From: Tetracentron sinense
Lineage: Eukaryota; Streptophyta; Magnoliopsida; Trochodendrales; Trochodendraceae
Length of the DNA stretch: 64,000 bases
Assembly: GCA_015143295.1 (NCBI GenBank)
Contig: CM026570.1
Coordinates: 2,628,047-2,692,046 of the forward strand
Reading direction: 5' to 3'
Below, in pieces: positions 1 through 9,600 of the stretch. Every line of letters starts with the position of its first letter. The stretch's first letter is position 1. The translations under genes were made by a program, and so were the position numbers. The notes below the pieces were generated by a model. That model ran no database searches. It was not told the origin of the DNA and was given only the letters and a program-made list of their open reading frames with translations.

Positions 1-111
1 TTGGAGGATGTTGGAGATATGAAGAGAGGAAGATGGAGAGATGATGGTGGGAGAGGAGGGATCGGTTTTTGCAGTAGAGGAGTCGGTGGAGTCTTCAATA
101 TGGGAGGCCAT
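1..111 (-). CDS. Copia gag N-terminus (partial, runs off left edge)
   Basis: The minus strand opens with an ATG at 111-109 and stays open for 37 codons to the window edge. The product is Ser/Thr/Pro-rich and reaches an SLHISNIL segment, which resembles the start of Copia gag (compare the LNISNISQLVSIKL stretch in the intact element at 6698-11044). It lies about 80 bases inside the primer binding site at 190-201, as expected for the first codons of a Ty1/copia polyprotein. The rest of the element is outside the window, so intactness cannot be judged. Confidence 0.6.
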   Translation of the reverse strand, partial: MASHIEDSTDSSTAKTDPSSPTIISPSSSLHISNILQ

Positions 112-189
112 GAGAACTGACCAATAGAAGAGAGGAAAGCTGAATCAAAAGAAGAGAGGATGAAGCTCACGACTAGGATAGAGCTTGTG

Positions 190-201
190 GCTCTGATACC
201 A
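190..201 (-). promoter_or_regulatory. Copia primer binding site (initiator tRNA-Met type)
   Basis: On the minus strand this reads TGGTATCAGAGC, the standard plant Copia primer binding site complementary to initiator tRNA-Met. It fixes the element's orientation (minus) and places its 5' LTR to the right. Confidence 0.75.
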
Positions 202-212
202 TAAAAAATAAT

Positions 213-700
213 TGGAAAACTTGCATTCTCTCTTCCATTGATTTATATTTATAGATGTTACAAGTTCTATTATCATCCAAAGGAATACATAGTGAGAAAA
301 GGAAATATTACAATTTTGATACAATGAGAATATCTTCAAATCTTTGCTATGTTGGTAACTGGATATGTTTGGAGATCATTGGAGAATCTCCAAGAATAGA
401 AGGAGGGTGGCCACGATTGGAATTTCCTAGAATAGAAGGAGGGTGGTGGCCACGCTTAGCTGTTAATAATCTTCACAACGGTTAATAGGGGTCAAAAGGG
501 ACACATGTTGGCCTCTGGGTATGATTGAACTCTTTCCGAGTTCAATCACGATTGGCTGTGATTTTATACATATTAGAATATATAATAGGGCATAACCATA
601 GGGCAAGGGGACAACTGCTCCTATAAACAAGGAGAAACAATACCAGTAGGATATGTACAAAATGTATGGATGAAATGGTCCACAAACTAATTTGTCAAAA
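213..700 (-). mobile_element. 5' LTR region of a minus-strand Copia element (outer edge unresolved)
   Basis: Sequence to the right of the primer binding site should be the 5' LTR, probably beginning at the TG at 213 (CA on the element strand). The outer LTR end could not be fixed, so the right boundary is approximate. Inside is a short local duplication (about 394-455) of an AGAATAGAAGGAGGGTGG unit. The stretch at 475-540 resembles one arm of the GGTTAAG...GTCAAAAGGGACAC palindromic MITE family seen at 40871 and 52639. Confidence 0.4.
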
Positions 701-819
701 AAAGAATTCGAGGGCTCTAACCTGAACCCCCGTCCCTTAAATCGAATGTGCCCCCTACAATAAATTCACGGTTCCGCCCCTACGTGCACGCCCAACTAGT
801 TGCTTTTGAAATCACATGT

Positions 820-1545
820 AAGAGTGGTATTTTTGTCACCACAATAAAAATAATATAAAAATTAATTTTATAAATTTTCTAATTGAACAATTGCCATTAT
901 TTAGAATACATGTGAAGAGGGTTATTTTTGTCATTTTAAAAAATATATGTAAAGGATATTTTTGTCATTTCAAAAAATACATGTGAAAATGATTTTTTAT
1001 TTTAGAAAATATAAACAGAGGGGTATATCGCCATTTTCAAAAATACTTATGGAGATGAGTATTTTTATTATTTTGAAAACATAGGGGTATTATTGTCAAT
1101 TTGAAAATATATATAAAGAGTTATATTTTTTCATTTGAAAAATAGCACGTGGAGTAGTATTTTTGTCATTTTAAGAAATATATGTGAAGATGGGTAGTTT
1201 TGTCATTTTCTATCATTTTGAAAAATACTTGTGGAGAGGGATATTTATAATTTTTTAAAATATATTTGAAGATGGGTATCTTTGTCATTTTAGAAAATAC
1301 TTGTGAAAACGTGTATTTTATCATTTTAAAAAATATATGTAAAGAGGGTTATTATTGTCATTTGAAAAATATATTTGAAGATGAATATTTTTATCATTTT
1401 AAAAAATATACGTGAAGAGGGGTATTATTGTTATTTTAATAAATATATTTGAAGAGTTGTATTTCTTATTTTTGAAAAATGCACAAGAAGAGCTATTTTA
1501 TAATTTTAAGAAATATACGTGAAAGATGATATTTTTGACACTTTA
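820..1545. repeat. Degenerate minisatellite, about 37-42 bp unit
   Basis: A unit close to GTATTTTTGTCATTTT followed by GAAAAATATATGTGAAGAGG recurs about 16-18 times with substitutions and small indels. No coding potential is seen. The array lies roughly 1 kb upstream of the first peroxidase gene. Confidence 0.8.
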
Positions 1546-1960
1546 TATCATGCCCTCCTTTTTATCACCTACTAATTGTGGTTAAGATTCGCTCACCCCT
1601 ATAGTTCATCCATCTAGCTTTGGTTTTAGAAAATAAAATAAAAAATAATAATGTAATTAAGATTAACCATGATTAAAAAGGACACGGAACACTGCGGTCA
1701 GCTAGGAAGGGGTCTTCGTGGTCCCCTTCTAAGGACTCTTTAAAATAAGGGATAACAAATGAAACAAATGAGTTTTGTATTATGACCCAGTCGGATCTGG
1801 CCCAACTCAAACATAATCACCAATAACACGCAAAACCAAACCGGCCGTTCACATGTCCAAATCCAAACCCAAACCCGTGGAACAATGGGTGAGTGAAGTT
1901 GCCAGTTGCCAACTCTATATCTGATAGATGAAGTACCCTTAATTCGCAATAATCCTCTCT
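1546..1960. other. Intergenic sequence upstream of the peroxidase duplication unit
   Basis: No gene is seen. Around 1553-1680 there is weak similarity to the GGTTAAGATTC...CACCCCTA arm of the palindromic MITE family found elsewhere in the window. The duplicated peroxidase unit begins near 1965. Confidence 0.35.
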
Positions 1961-2325
1961 AATTAATTGAACTGGGTCACTATAATAAATGTTTATTAGC
2001 TAAGATGAGATGACTTGGTCACACTTGTGCATTGCATGGTTCTCCTCTACACTATAATCTTTGATTAAGTCTCTTACTCTTACTTCTCATTGCCAGTTGA
2101 CAATTTGCAGACATTAAAGAAAATGGGAATTTAAAAAGTAAACCGAAAAGATCAAAAGAAGTAAAGATTTTTATTTCAGGGAGGGTGATCAAAAAGATAG
2201 AATTGTTCAAAGTTAGACAGCATCAAGTTGCTGGTTAATTATTGCTTACAGCTGCACACGGTTTCATTTACAAAGTAAAACCCACCCTTCACTAGTCTTT
2301 GTATTTCTCTCTATGTTTCTCCATC

Positions 2326-2333
2326 TATAAATA
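2326..2333 (+). promoter_or_regulatory. TATA box of peroxidase copy 1
   Basis: TATAAATA lies 137 bases upstream of the ATG. The duplicate gene has TATATATA at the equivalent place (6254-6261). The surrounding promoter is alignable between the two copies from about 1965. Confidence 0.65.
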
Positions 2334-2469
2334 CTCAACTAGGATCCTTTGCTTCAACCCACCCATCTCCAGTTCTATCTGTCTATCTCCCTCAATAACA
2401 AAGCAGGCTGCCAATTAAGCTAGAAGATTGGGTTCCCTTGGTCTATCTCTTGCTCTTATATAAACCAAT

Positions 2470-3626
2470 ATGTCAAATTTTAGGGGTTGTAAGATTCAAA
2501 TGCCGACCCTGCTCTCTTGCTTGATTTTATTTTTGACTATATCCACTATGGTGTCGGTGTCATTGGCATCGGCATCTCTAAAAGTGGGCTTCTATCGATT
2601 AAACTGCCCTTCTGCAGAGATGATTGTGAGAAAAGCCGTAAACAAGGCGGTGTCTCAGAATCCTGGCATAGCTGCTGGACTCATTCGGATGCATTTTCAT
2701 GACTGTTTTGTTAGGGTACACACTTTAAACTTGGTCTCTGATCAATGGTTAATTTTCGGTTTCTATAAATATTGAGATGAGGACTAATATTGCTTGTTAC
2801 TGTGGTGGTGGCACTAATATAATCATGTCCTGTTGTATTATTTTTTCAGGGTTGCGATGCTTCAATCCTACTCGATTCAACACCAGGAAAAGAATCAGAG
2901 AAAGAACATCCTGCTAACAACCCAAGCTTGCGAGGCTTCGAGGTAATTGATGAGGCAAAGGCCCAAATTGAAGCTCTATGCCCCAAGACTGTATCATGCT
3001 CAGACATCCTTGCCTTTGCCGCTCGTGATAGTGCCTTCATGGCCGGAGGAATCAACTATGCTGTCCCGGCAGGGCGTCGTGATGGACGGGTATCTCTCAA
3101 AGATGAACCTACTCAAAACCTCCCACCTCCTTCATTTGATGCCAAGCAACTCAAGGACAACTTTGCACGTAAAGGGTTGTCTCTAGACGAAATGGTGACA
3201 CTCTCTGGGGCACACTCAATTGGAGTTTCACACTGTTCTTCCTTCTCAAATCGTCTATATTCCTTTAATGCCACTCACCCACAAGATCCTTCTATGGATC
3301 CCAATTATGTAACCTTCTTGAAAACCAAGTGTCCTCCACCATCAAGCAATGGAGATGGTGGAGACCCGACAGTGCCACTTGATATTATAACACCCAATAG
3401 GTTGGACAACAAATACTATAAGGATTTGGAGAACCATCGTGGCCTTTTGACATCAGACCAGACTCTCCTGAGCAGCCCCTCGACTGCATGGATGGTGAGG
3501 AATAATGCAAAACATTCTTCATCTTGGACTAACAAGTTTGCCGCAGCAATGATGCACATGGGTTCCATTGATGTTCTTACAGGCACCAAGGGAGAGATCA
3601 GGAAGAACTGTAGGATTGTGAATTAG
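2470..3626 (+). CDS. Class III (secretory) peroxidase, copy 1, intact
   Basis: Two exons, 2470-2715 and 2850-3626, joined in phase 0 across a 134-bp GT-AG intron, give a 340-residue heme peroxidase of normal class III length. Residues 1 to about 35 form a hydrophobic signal peptide ending near SLASA, so the product should enter the secretory pathway for the apoplast or vacuole. The distal site is visible as [12 protein letters not shown], with catalytic Arg about 73 and His about 77. The proximal heme-ligand His is about 204 in [12 protein letters not shown]. The [12 protein letters not shown] and PAGRRDG motifs are present. Family knowledge: these enzymes oxidise phenolics such as monolignols with hydrogen peroxide. 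The substrate cannot be predicted. The family often has three introns; only the intron before GCDAS remains. A near-identical tandem duplicate at 6390-12294 is disrupted, so this is the intact member of the pair. Confidence 0.93.
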
Positions 3627-3767
3627 GCTTTCCTAGCTTTACCACTACTGCAAATTCGGAATTGTTAGTATTCTAGCATTCTTTTGTTGTTTTTCCCTTC
3701 TTTATTGTCCTAATTCAAGTGTAAATTGATTTGGATAATTTATAAATTGAATGTTCAAACAGTCAAT
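3627..3767 (+). other. 3' region of peroxidase copy 1, ending at a duplication or insertion breakpoint
   Basis: This stretch aligns closely with 12295-12435 after copy 2 and includes a shared run ending GTTCAAACAGTC. Directly after it, copy 1 continues into Copia integrase sequence while copy 2 continues into unrelated sequence. The breakpoint is therefore at about 3766-3768. Confidence 0.65.
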
Positions 3768-5100
3768 GAACATGCACAAACTTGAGTTTCGCAAGTCACA
3801 AATTTCGTAATTTTCTAACTCGCCATGACTTATCTCATCAATTGTCTTGTCCCCATACACCTGAGCAAAATGGGACAGCTGAATGGAAACATCGCCATAT
3901 TGCGGAAACCAGACTCACCTTGCTTGCTAAAGCCCATATGCCACCTCAATACTGGGTTGAAGCTTTTCGCACGTCTGGATTTCTAATAAACCTTACCCAA
4001 TCGTGTTACTAATATGGTGTCCCCATGGGAAATACTATTTCACAAGCCCCCCAATTATATCTTCCTACGCATCTTTAGTTATGCTTGTTATCCGTGTTTA
4101 CGACCTTACAACGAGCACAAACTTGAGTTTCGATCTGTCAAGTGTGTTTTCTTGGGTTACAGTATTGATCAGAAAGAGTACCAAAGAGTACTGTTGTTTG
4201 AATTTATCAACTGGGTGTGTCTATCTTTCGCATCATGTCATCTTTGATGAAGGCAATTTTCCTTTTAATGATACTTTGAGTGAGGCCCCTCACACTTCAC
4301 CACGGAAACGTACTCACTCTGATGCATTGGGTCCACTAACTATTTGGCTTCCTTCCAAAGTTCCACCACTGTTACCACCAACACCCACGGTTGCTAATGT
4401 TCATCCTAGACATGCAAGTGCACAAAGTTGCACTCCATCAACTGACGATACAGCCCCACCATCTAACCCTCCAGCACATCTCGTATCCTTAAATCCATCA
4501 ATACCTAGTGCATCCAACCCACCCATCACTAGCATGTCCTCACCTCATGTCCCTCTCCACCCAGCCATCCCAAGTACATCCAATACACCTCCACACCATG
4601 CACCCTCAAATCCATCTGTTCTCGCCGACTCTGCCATACATTTTCAAAATCCCACTAACACACAACCCATCACCAACACCCATCCCATGCGCACCCGATC
4701 TAAAGATGACATATTCCAGCGCTGTGTACTATGCAGCACCCACCACCCTTTACCCATAGCTCTTGTTGCTACTCAAGGTCCAATTGAACCTACTTGTTTC
4801 TCCCAAGCATCTAAAAGTCAAGAATGGCGAGCAGCCATGTCAACAGAATTTATGGCGCTGCAAAAACAAGGTACTTGGTCACTAGTCCCATCATCCCATG
4901 CTAAGAATCTTGTTGGGTGCAAATGGGTATTCAAGATTAAACAGCGCTCTGATGGGTCTTTAGAACAATACAAAGCGAGGTTGGTGGCAAAAGGGTTTCA
5001 TTAACGGCCAGTTGTAAACTTCACAGAAACCTTTAGTTCGGTTGCTAAACCTACAACAATCCAGGTTGTTCTTGCTCTTGCCTGGAAATTGGCACCCTTA
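3768..5100 (+). pseudogene. Decayed Copia pol fragment (integrase C-terminus to start of reverse transcriptase)
   Basis: Translation in changing frames gives Copia integrase sequence (LSCPHTPEQNGTAEWKHRHI, then YWVEAF), the FLGYS and VIFDE segments of the integrase tail, a Pro/Ser-rich linker (about 4380-4690), and the start of the reverse transcriptase domain (GCKWVFKIKQ, YKARLVAKGF). Frameshifts and stops interrupt it (for example after LINLTQSCY and after AKGFH). It lacks gag, protease, catalytic reverse transcriptase, RNase H and recognisable LTRs, so it is a dead fragment. It separates the two peroxidase duplicates. Confidence 0.85.
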
Positions 5101-5570
5101 ACATTAACCATCATTGCTACACAAATGTAGATCCAATTATTAATGCCTATTAATTTTAATTTACTTATACATAATTTTTATTCACCAAGCAAGAACATTG
5201 AAATTTTTGTACTTCAAATCCATCTAGGTCTGTCCAATTTTTTTTAAACAAGGGTACCTTGCGGAGACAGCTTCTGTTTTGTTGTTATTATTATACTTGT
5301 TTTACTTTAATTTTATACTTATTTCTTTTTACTCTAAATAAATTCAATTGAATAATCTTTTGGGTTGACAATCAATAAAGAAAAAGATTCCCATTACTTG
5401 AATGCGAATTTCTCGTCCTGTGGCAGGGCAGGGTTAGGCCCTAGTCAATCCAAGCCCTTGAAAGCTAGGACATGGTTAGGTCTTGCCCTTAAATGACTTG
5501 GTCACTATTAGGCCTAGTCAATCAAGCCCTTGAAAGTTAGGACAGGTCTTGCACTTATAAGTAAGGGAGG
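5101..5570. repeat. Intergenic sequence with a local ~74-bp tandem duplication
   Basis: AT-rich sequence without genes. From about 5437 to 5570 a unit starting GGCC(C)TAGTCAATC(C)AAGCCC, containing GGTCTTGC, occurs twice with a spacing of about 74 bases. The second copy runs into the duplicated peroxidase upstream region. Confidence 0.55.
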
Positions 5571-5701
5571 GAGAAATGACTCGGTAACTATCATAAATGT
5601 TTATTAGTTAAGAAGAGACGTCTATGGGGTGAGAGAGTGAGAAATGACTTGGTCACACTTGCATTGCACGGTTCTCGTCCAGTCTAAAATCTTTGATTAA
5701 G

Positions 5702-5983
5702 GGCCCTGGCTTGTCTCTGGCGAAGCCAGAAAGGCTTATCTCGGGGTTCCATAGAATAGGTGACAAGTGGTGGGGAAGTCATTTCATCTTCTCCCCATTT
5801 TTTTGACTTCTCCCCATTTGATATCTCTCCCCCTTATTCTCACTCACTTATCGCCACATGTCTTCTTATGGGTGGAGAAGTCAAAATCATGGGGCCCACC
5901 ATTTTGACTTCTCCCCACTTGTCACCTATTCTATGGAACCCCGAGATAAGCCTTTCTGGCTTCGCCAGAGACAAGCCAAGGCC
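5702..5983. mobile_element. Mutator-like MITE in the promoter of peroxidase copy 2
   Basis: A 282-bp element with terminal inverted repeats of about 80 bp. Ends are GGCCCTGGCTTGTCTCTGGC and, inverted, GGCCTTGGCTTGTCTCTGGC. It is flanked by a perfect 9-bp target duplication TTGATTAAG (5693-5701 and 5984-5992). The equivalent promoter of peroxidase copy 1 near 2065-2075 lacks it, giving a natural empty site. Long inverted repeats and a 9-bp duplication point to the Mutator superfamily. It has no coding capacity, so it would be mobilised in trans. It lies about 410-690 bp upstream of the copy 2 ATG. A related copy in opposite internal orientation is at 27877. Confidence 0.88.
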
Positions 5984-6253
5984 TTGATTAAGTCTCTTAC
6001 TCATACTCCTCATTGCCAGTTGACATTTTGCAGACATTGCAGAAAATGGGAATTTAAAAAGTAAACCGAAAAGATCAAAAGAAGTAAAGAAGAATATATG
6101 AATTTTTTTTTTCATGGAAGGTGATCAAGAGATAGAACTGTTCAAAGTTAGACAGCTTCAAGTTGCTGGTTATTGCTTACAGGTTTACAGCTACACACGT
6201 TTTCATTTACAAAGTAAAACCAGTCTTTGTATTTCTCTCTATGTTTCTTCATC

Positions 6254-6261
6254 TATATATA
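6254..6261 (+). promoter_or_regulatory. TATA box of peroxidase copy 2
   Basis: TATATATA, 129 bases upstream of the copy 2 ATG at 6390. It aligns with TATAAATA of copy 1. The promoter therefore remains although the gene body is broken. Confidence 0.55.
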
Positions 6262-6484
6262 CTCTACTAGGATCCTTTGCTTCAACACACCCATCTCCTG
6301 ATCCAGTTCTCTTTGTCTATCTCTCTCAATAACTATTTCAATAGAAGATTGGTTAATTCCCTTGATCTATCTCTTGCTCTTATACCAATATGTCGAGCTT
6401 TTGGGGTTGTAAGATTCAAATGCCGACCCTGCTCTCTTGCTTGATTTTATTTTTCACTATATCCACAATGGCGTCGGTGTCATC

Positions 6485-6684
6485 TGTAAGATAACTTAGA
6501 GAGATGTGGCCGTGAAAACCTTGAGTGCCCTTTGAGGGTCTGCTCATAATATATATTGAAGAGATTGAGTTTACAGATAAGAGATAAGCATTAAGATAAG
6601 CTTACAGCAGAGAGTTGGTTACAGATTAGAGTCTATCTATACTAGGACTCTATCAGAGAGTTGGTTACAGATGGGACTCTATCA
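6485..6684 (-). repeat. 3' LTR of the intact Copia element
   Basis: 200 bp, beginning TGTAAGATAACTTAGAG and ending GGGACTCTATCA on the plus strand. One difference from its partner at 11044-11243. Confidence 0.97.
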
Positions 6685-6697
6685 TACCCCCTCAAAC

Positions 6698-9600
6698 TCA
6701 TGGTGGGCGAGCCATGAGTTTGCTTTGAAGAAACTGAAACTTTATCTTGGGAAGGCCTTTGGTGAAGATGTCAGCAATTTGCTGATGTGTGGAAACAAAT
6801 AGAACTCGAATGTCCCCCAAGATTACCCTTTCACGAATAAAGTGGTAATCAATTTCTATGTGTTTACTTCTGGCATGAAAAATTGGATTTGCCGCCATAT
6901 ACGTAGCACTGATATTATCACAATATAAGGTGGTCGGTGTCGAGAGAAATAACCCTAAATCTCGTAACAATGAGCGTATCCACAGAATGTCAGCAGTAGT
7001 GCTAGCGAGAGCTCGGTACTCAGCTTCAGCTGACGATCGAGATACAGTTGGTTGTTTCTTTGCACCCCAAGAAATTAAGTTGGAACCAATAAACACACAG
7101 TAGCCAGAAGTTGATCTTCTGTCATCCGGATTTCCAGCCCAATCCGCATCTGAGTATGCGGTAAGTTGGAAGGAAGAAATAGGGGATAGAAGTAGACCTT
7201 GATTAAGGGTTCCCTTGATATACCTTAAAATCCGTTTGGCAGCAATGAGATGATCTGAAGTGGGTTTGTGCATAAATAAGGAGACGTGATGAACAGCATA
7301 AGTTATATCAGGCCTTGTGAGGGTGAGATACTGTAAAGCGCCTACAAGTTGTCGATAGACAGTTGGATCATCCAAGGGTTGACCTTGTCTTACAGATAAC
7401 TTGGAACCAGAAGCCACAGGAGTCACAGATGGTTTGGCACCCGTCATGCCAAATTTGTCAAGAAGATCCAATGAATACTTTGTTTGGGTGAGAGAAAGAC
7501 CATCCTTGGTGGAAGAAGCTTCAATTCCAAGGAAGAAGTGAAGAGGCCCAAGGTCTTTCATTTCAAAGATGCGACTCAATTTGGATATGAAGGTAGTAAG
7601 CAAAATTCCAGCACTTCCGGTGAGAATGATGTCATCTACGTAAAGTAAGAGGACCATCATTCCTTGAGATGATTGGTAAATGAACATGTTGGAGTCTACT
7701 TTGCTGCAACGAAAACCAAACTCAAGTAGGTAGGTGCTGAATTTTTGAAACCAAGCCCGTGGAGCTTGCTTGAGGCCATATAGGGCTTTGTGCAACCGAC
7801 ATACATGAAGAGAGTGATTCTTGTCAATAAAGCCCGGAGGTTGTCGCATGTAAACTTCCTCATTGAGGTCACCATTGAGAAATGCATTTTTGACGTCGAG
7901 TTGCCGAATGGGCCAATGGTGGGTGACGGCAAGGGAGAGGACCATGCGAATAGTGGACGGCTTAACAACGGGACTGAATGTTTCACCATAATTGAGCCCA
8001 GCCTCTTGGTTGAATCCTTTAGCAACGAGACGGGCTTTGTACCGTTCAATGCGACCATCAGCGTGTTGTTTAACTCGAAATACCCACTTGCATCCAACGA
8101 CATTCATGGACGGCTTGTAAGGGACTAAGGACCATGTTTTGTTTTTGATCAAGGCGTTGAATTCTTCAACCATTGCTATCTTCCATTTTATATCCATTGA
8201 GGCTTGTGTAAAACATGATGGCACAGTTGGAATATGAGATTTAATGGCAAGCAAAGCAAGAGGGATTGGATGGCGAGAGCTAAAGCATTTTGGGGGGCCT
8301 GGTAACGTTCCATCCTTGGAACGAGTGTTCATGGCATGAGTGTTTATTGCAGGCTCGGGTTGAGTAGCAGGGGCTGAAGGCCCATCGTCATGGAGATCAA
8401 CAACCAAGTTGATAGCAGCAGCACCTGTGGGTAAAAATGGAACAGCAGAATCTGTTGAGGTGGCATTGTGTGATGGAGAAGCATTGGATGATGAAGATTC
8501 AGCTGCTATAGAGGATGGAGATGAACTAGTGGGTGTTGCAGCCAATGGACTATTGCTGGAATTATATAAAATTGCTGGAGCTGTGGTTAGTGGAATAGCT
8601 TGAGTGGAGGGCTGTTGCCGAGTTGGAGAACCAGCATGGATAAATCTGTAGCATGGAAAAGCTACTGTGTCTACAGATGAACCGCTTGGGCAATTGGAAG
8701 GAGTTGCACGGCTTGGGGCCTGAAATGGAAAAGAGTGCTCATCAAAGATAACATGCCGCGAGACATATACACGGCCAGTAATGGGATTCATACAACGATA
8801 TCCCTTGTGAAGGCTGCTATATCCCAAGAAAACACAATGAATGGACTTGGGACTAAGTTTATCATGGCGATAGGATCCCAAGAAGGGATAGCAGCTGCAG
8901 CCGAAGACCCGAAGGAAGGAGAAATCAGGTGATTGTCCATGAAGGATCTCATGAGGAGATTTGTGTTGATGAACCGCAGATGGGAGACGGTTGATTAAAA
9001 ACACTGCTGTTGATAAAGCCTCCAACCAATAGCATTTGGGCATGCTAGAATGAGCAAGAAGGGTGTTTGCCGTTTCAATGAGGTGTCGATGCTTTCGTTC
9101 GGCCACCCCGTTTTGTTCAGGTGTGTGAGGGCATGAGATCCTTTGGGTGATACCATTATTGTGGAGATAAATGGTAAACGCTGAACTGGTGAATTCACCC
9201 CCACCATCGCATTGCAAATGCTTCACTTTAGAACCAAATAAATTTTCAGCAATTTGACGAAATTTAATAAAGCATTCTAAGCTTTCAGATTTTTTTCTCA
9301 TGGGATAAATCCAAGTGAAGCGGCTAAAATCATCAATAAAGCTTATATAATACCGATAACCAGATGGACTTGGTACGGGTGAGGGACCCCAAACATCACT
9401 GTGAATGAGAAACAAAGGAGATGTAGAATCATGAATAACTTTATTAAATGGAAGTTTAGAGCTCTTTGAAATTTTACAATCTGAGCAAATAAACTTTTTA
9501 TTGCTTGGAAATAAAGGAAGACAATGATTTGAAACTAATCGAGATGTAACAGCATGAGATGGATGACCGAATCTCTGGTGCCAAACAGGAGCCGAAACTT

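Noticed and set aside
820-1545. CRISPR-like array
   Set aside because: Spacers are not unique, the units are degenerate and contiguous, and the DNA is plant nuclear. It is a minisatellite.
7790-8932. Several plus-strand open frames opposite the Copia polyprotein
   Set aside because: They are antisense shadows of a clearly coding minus-strand frame.
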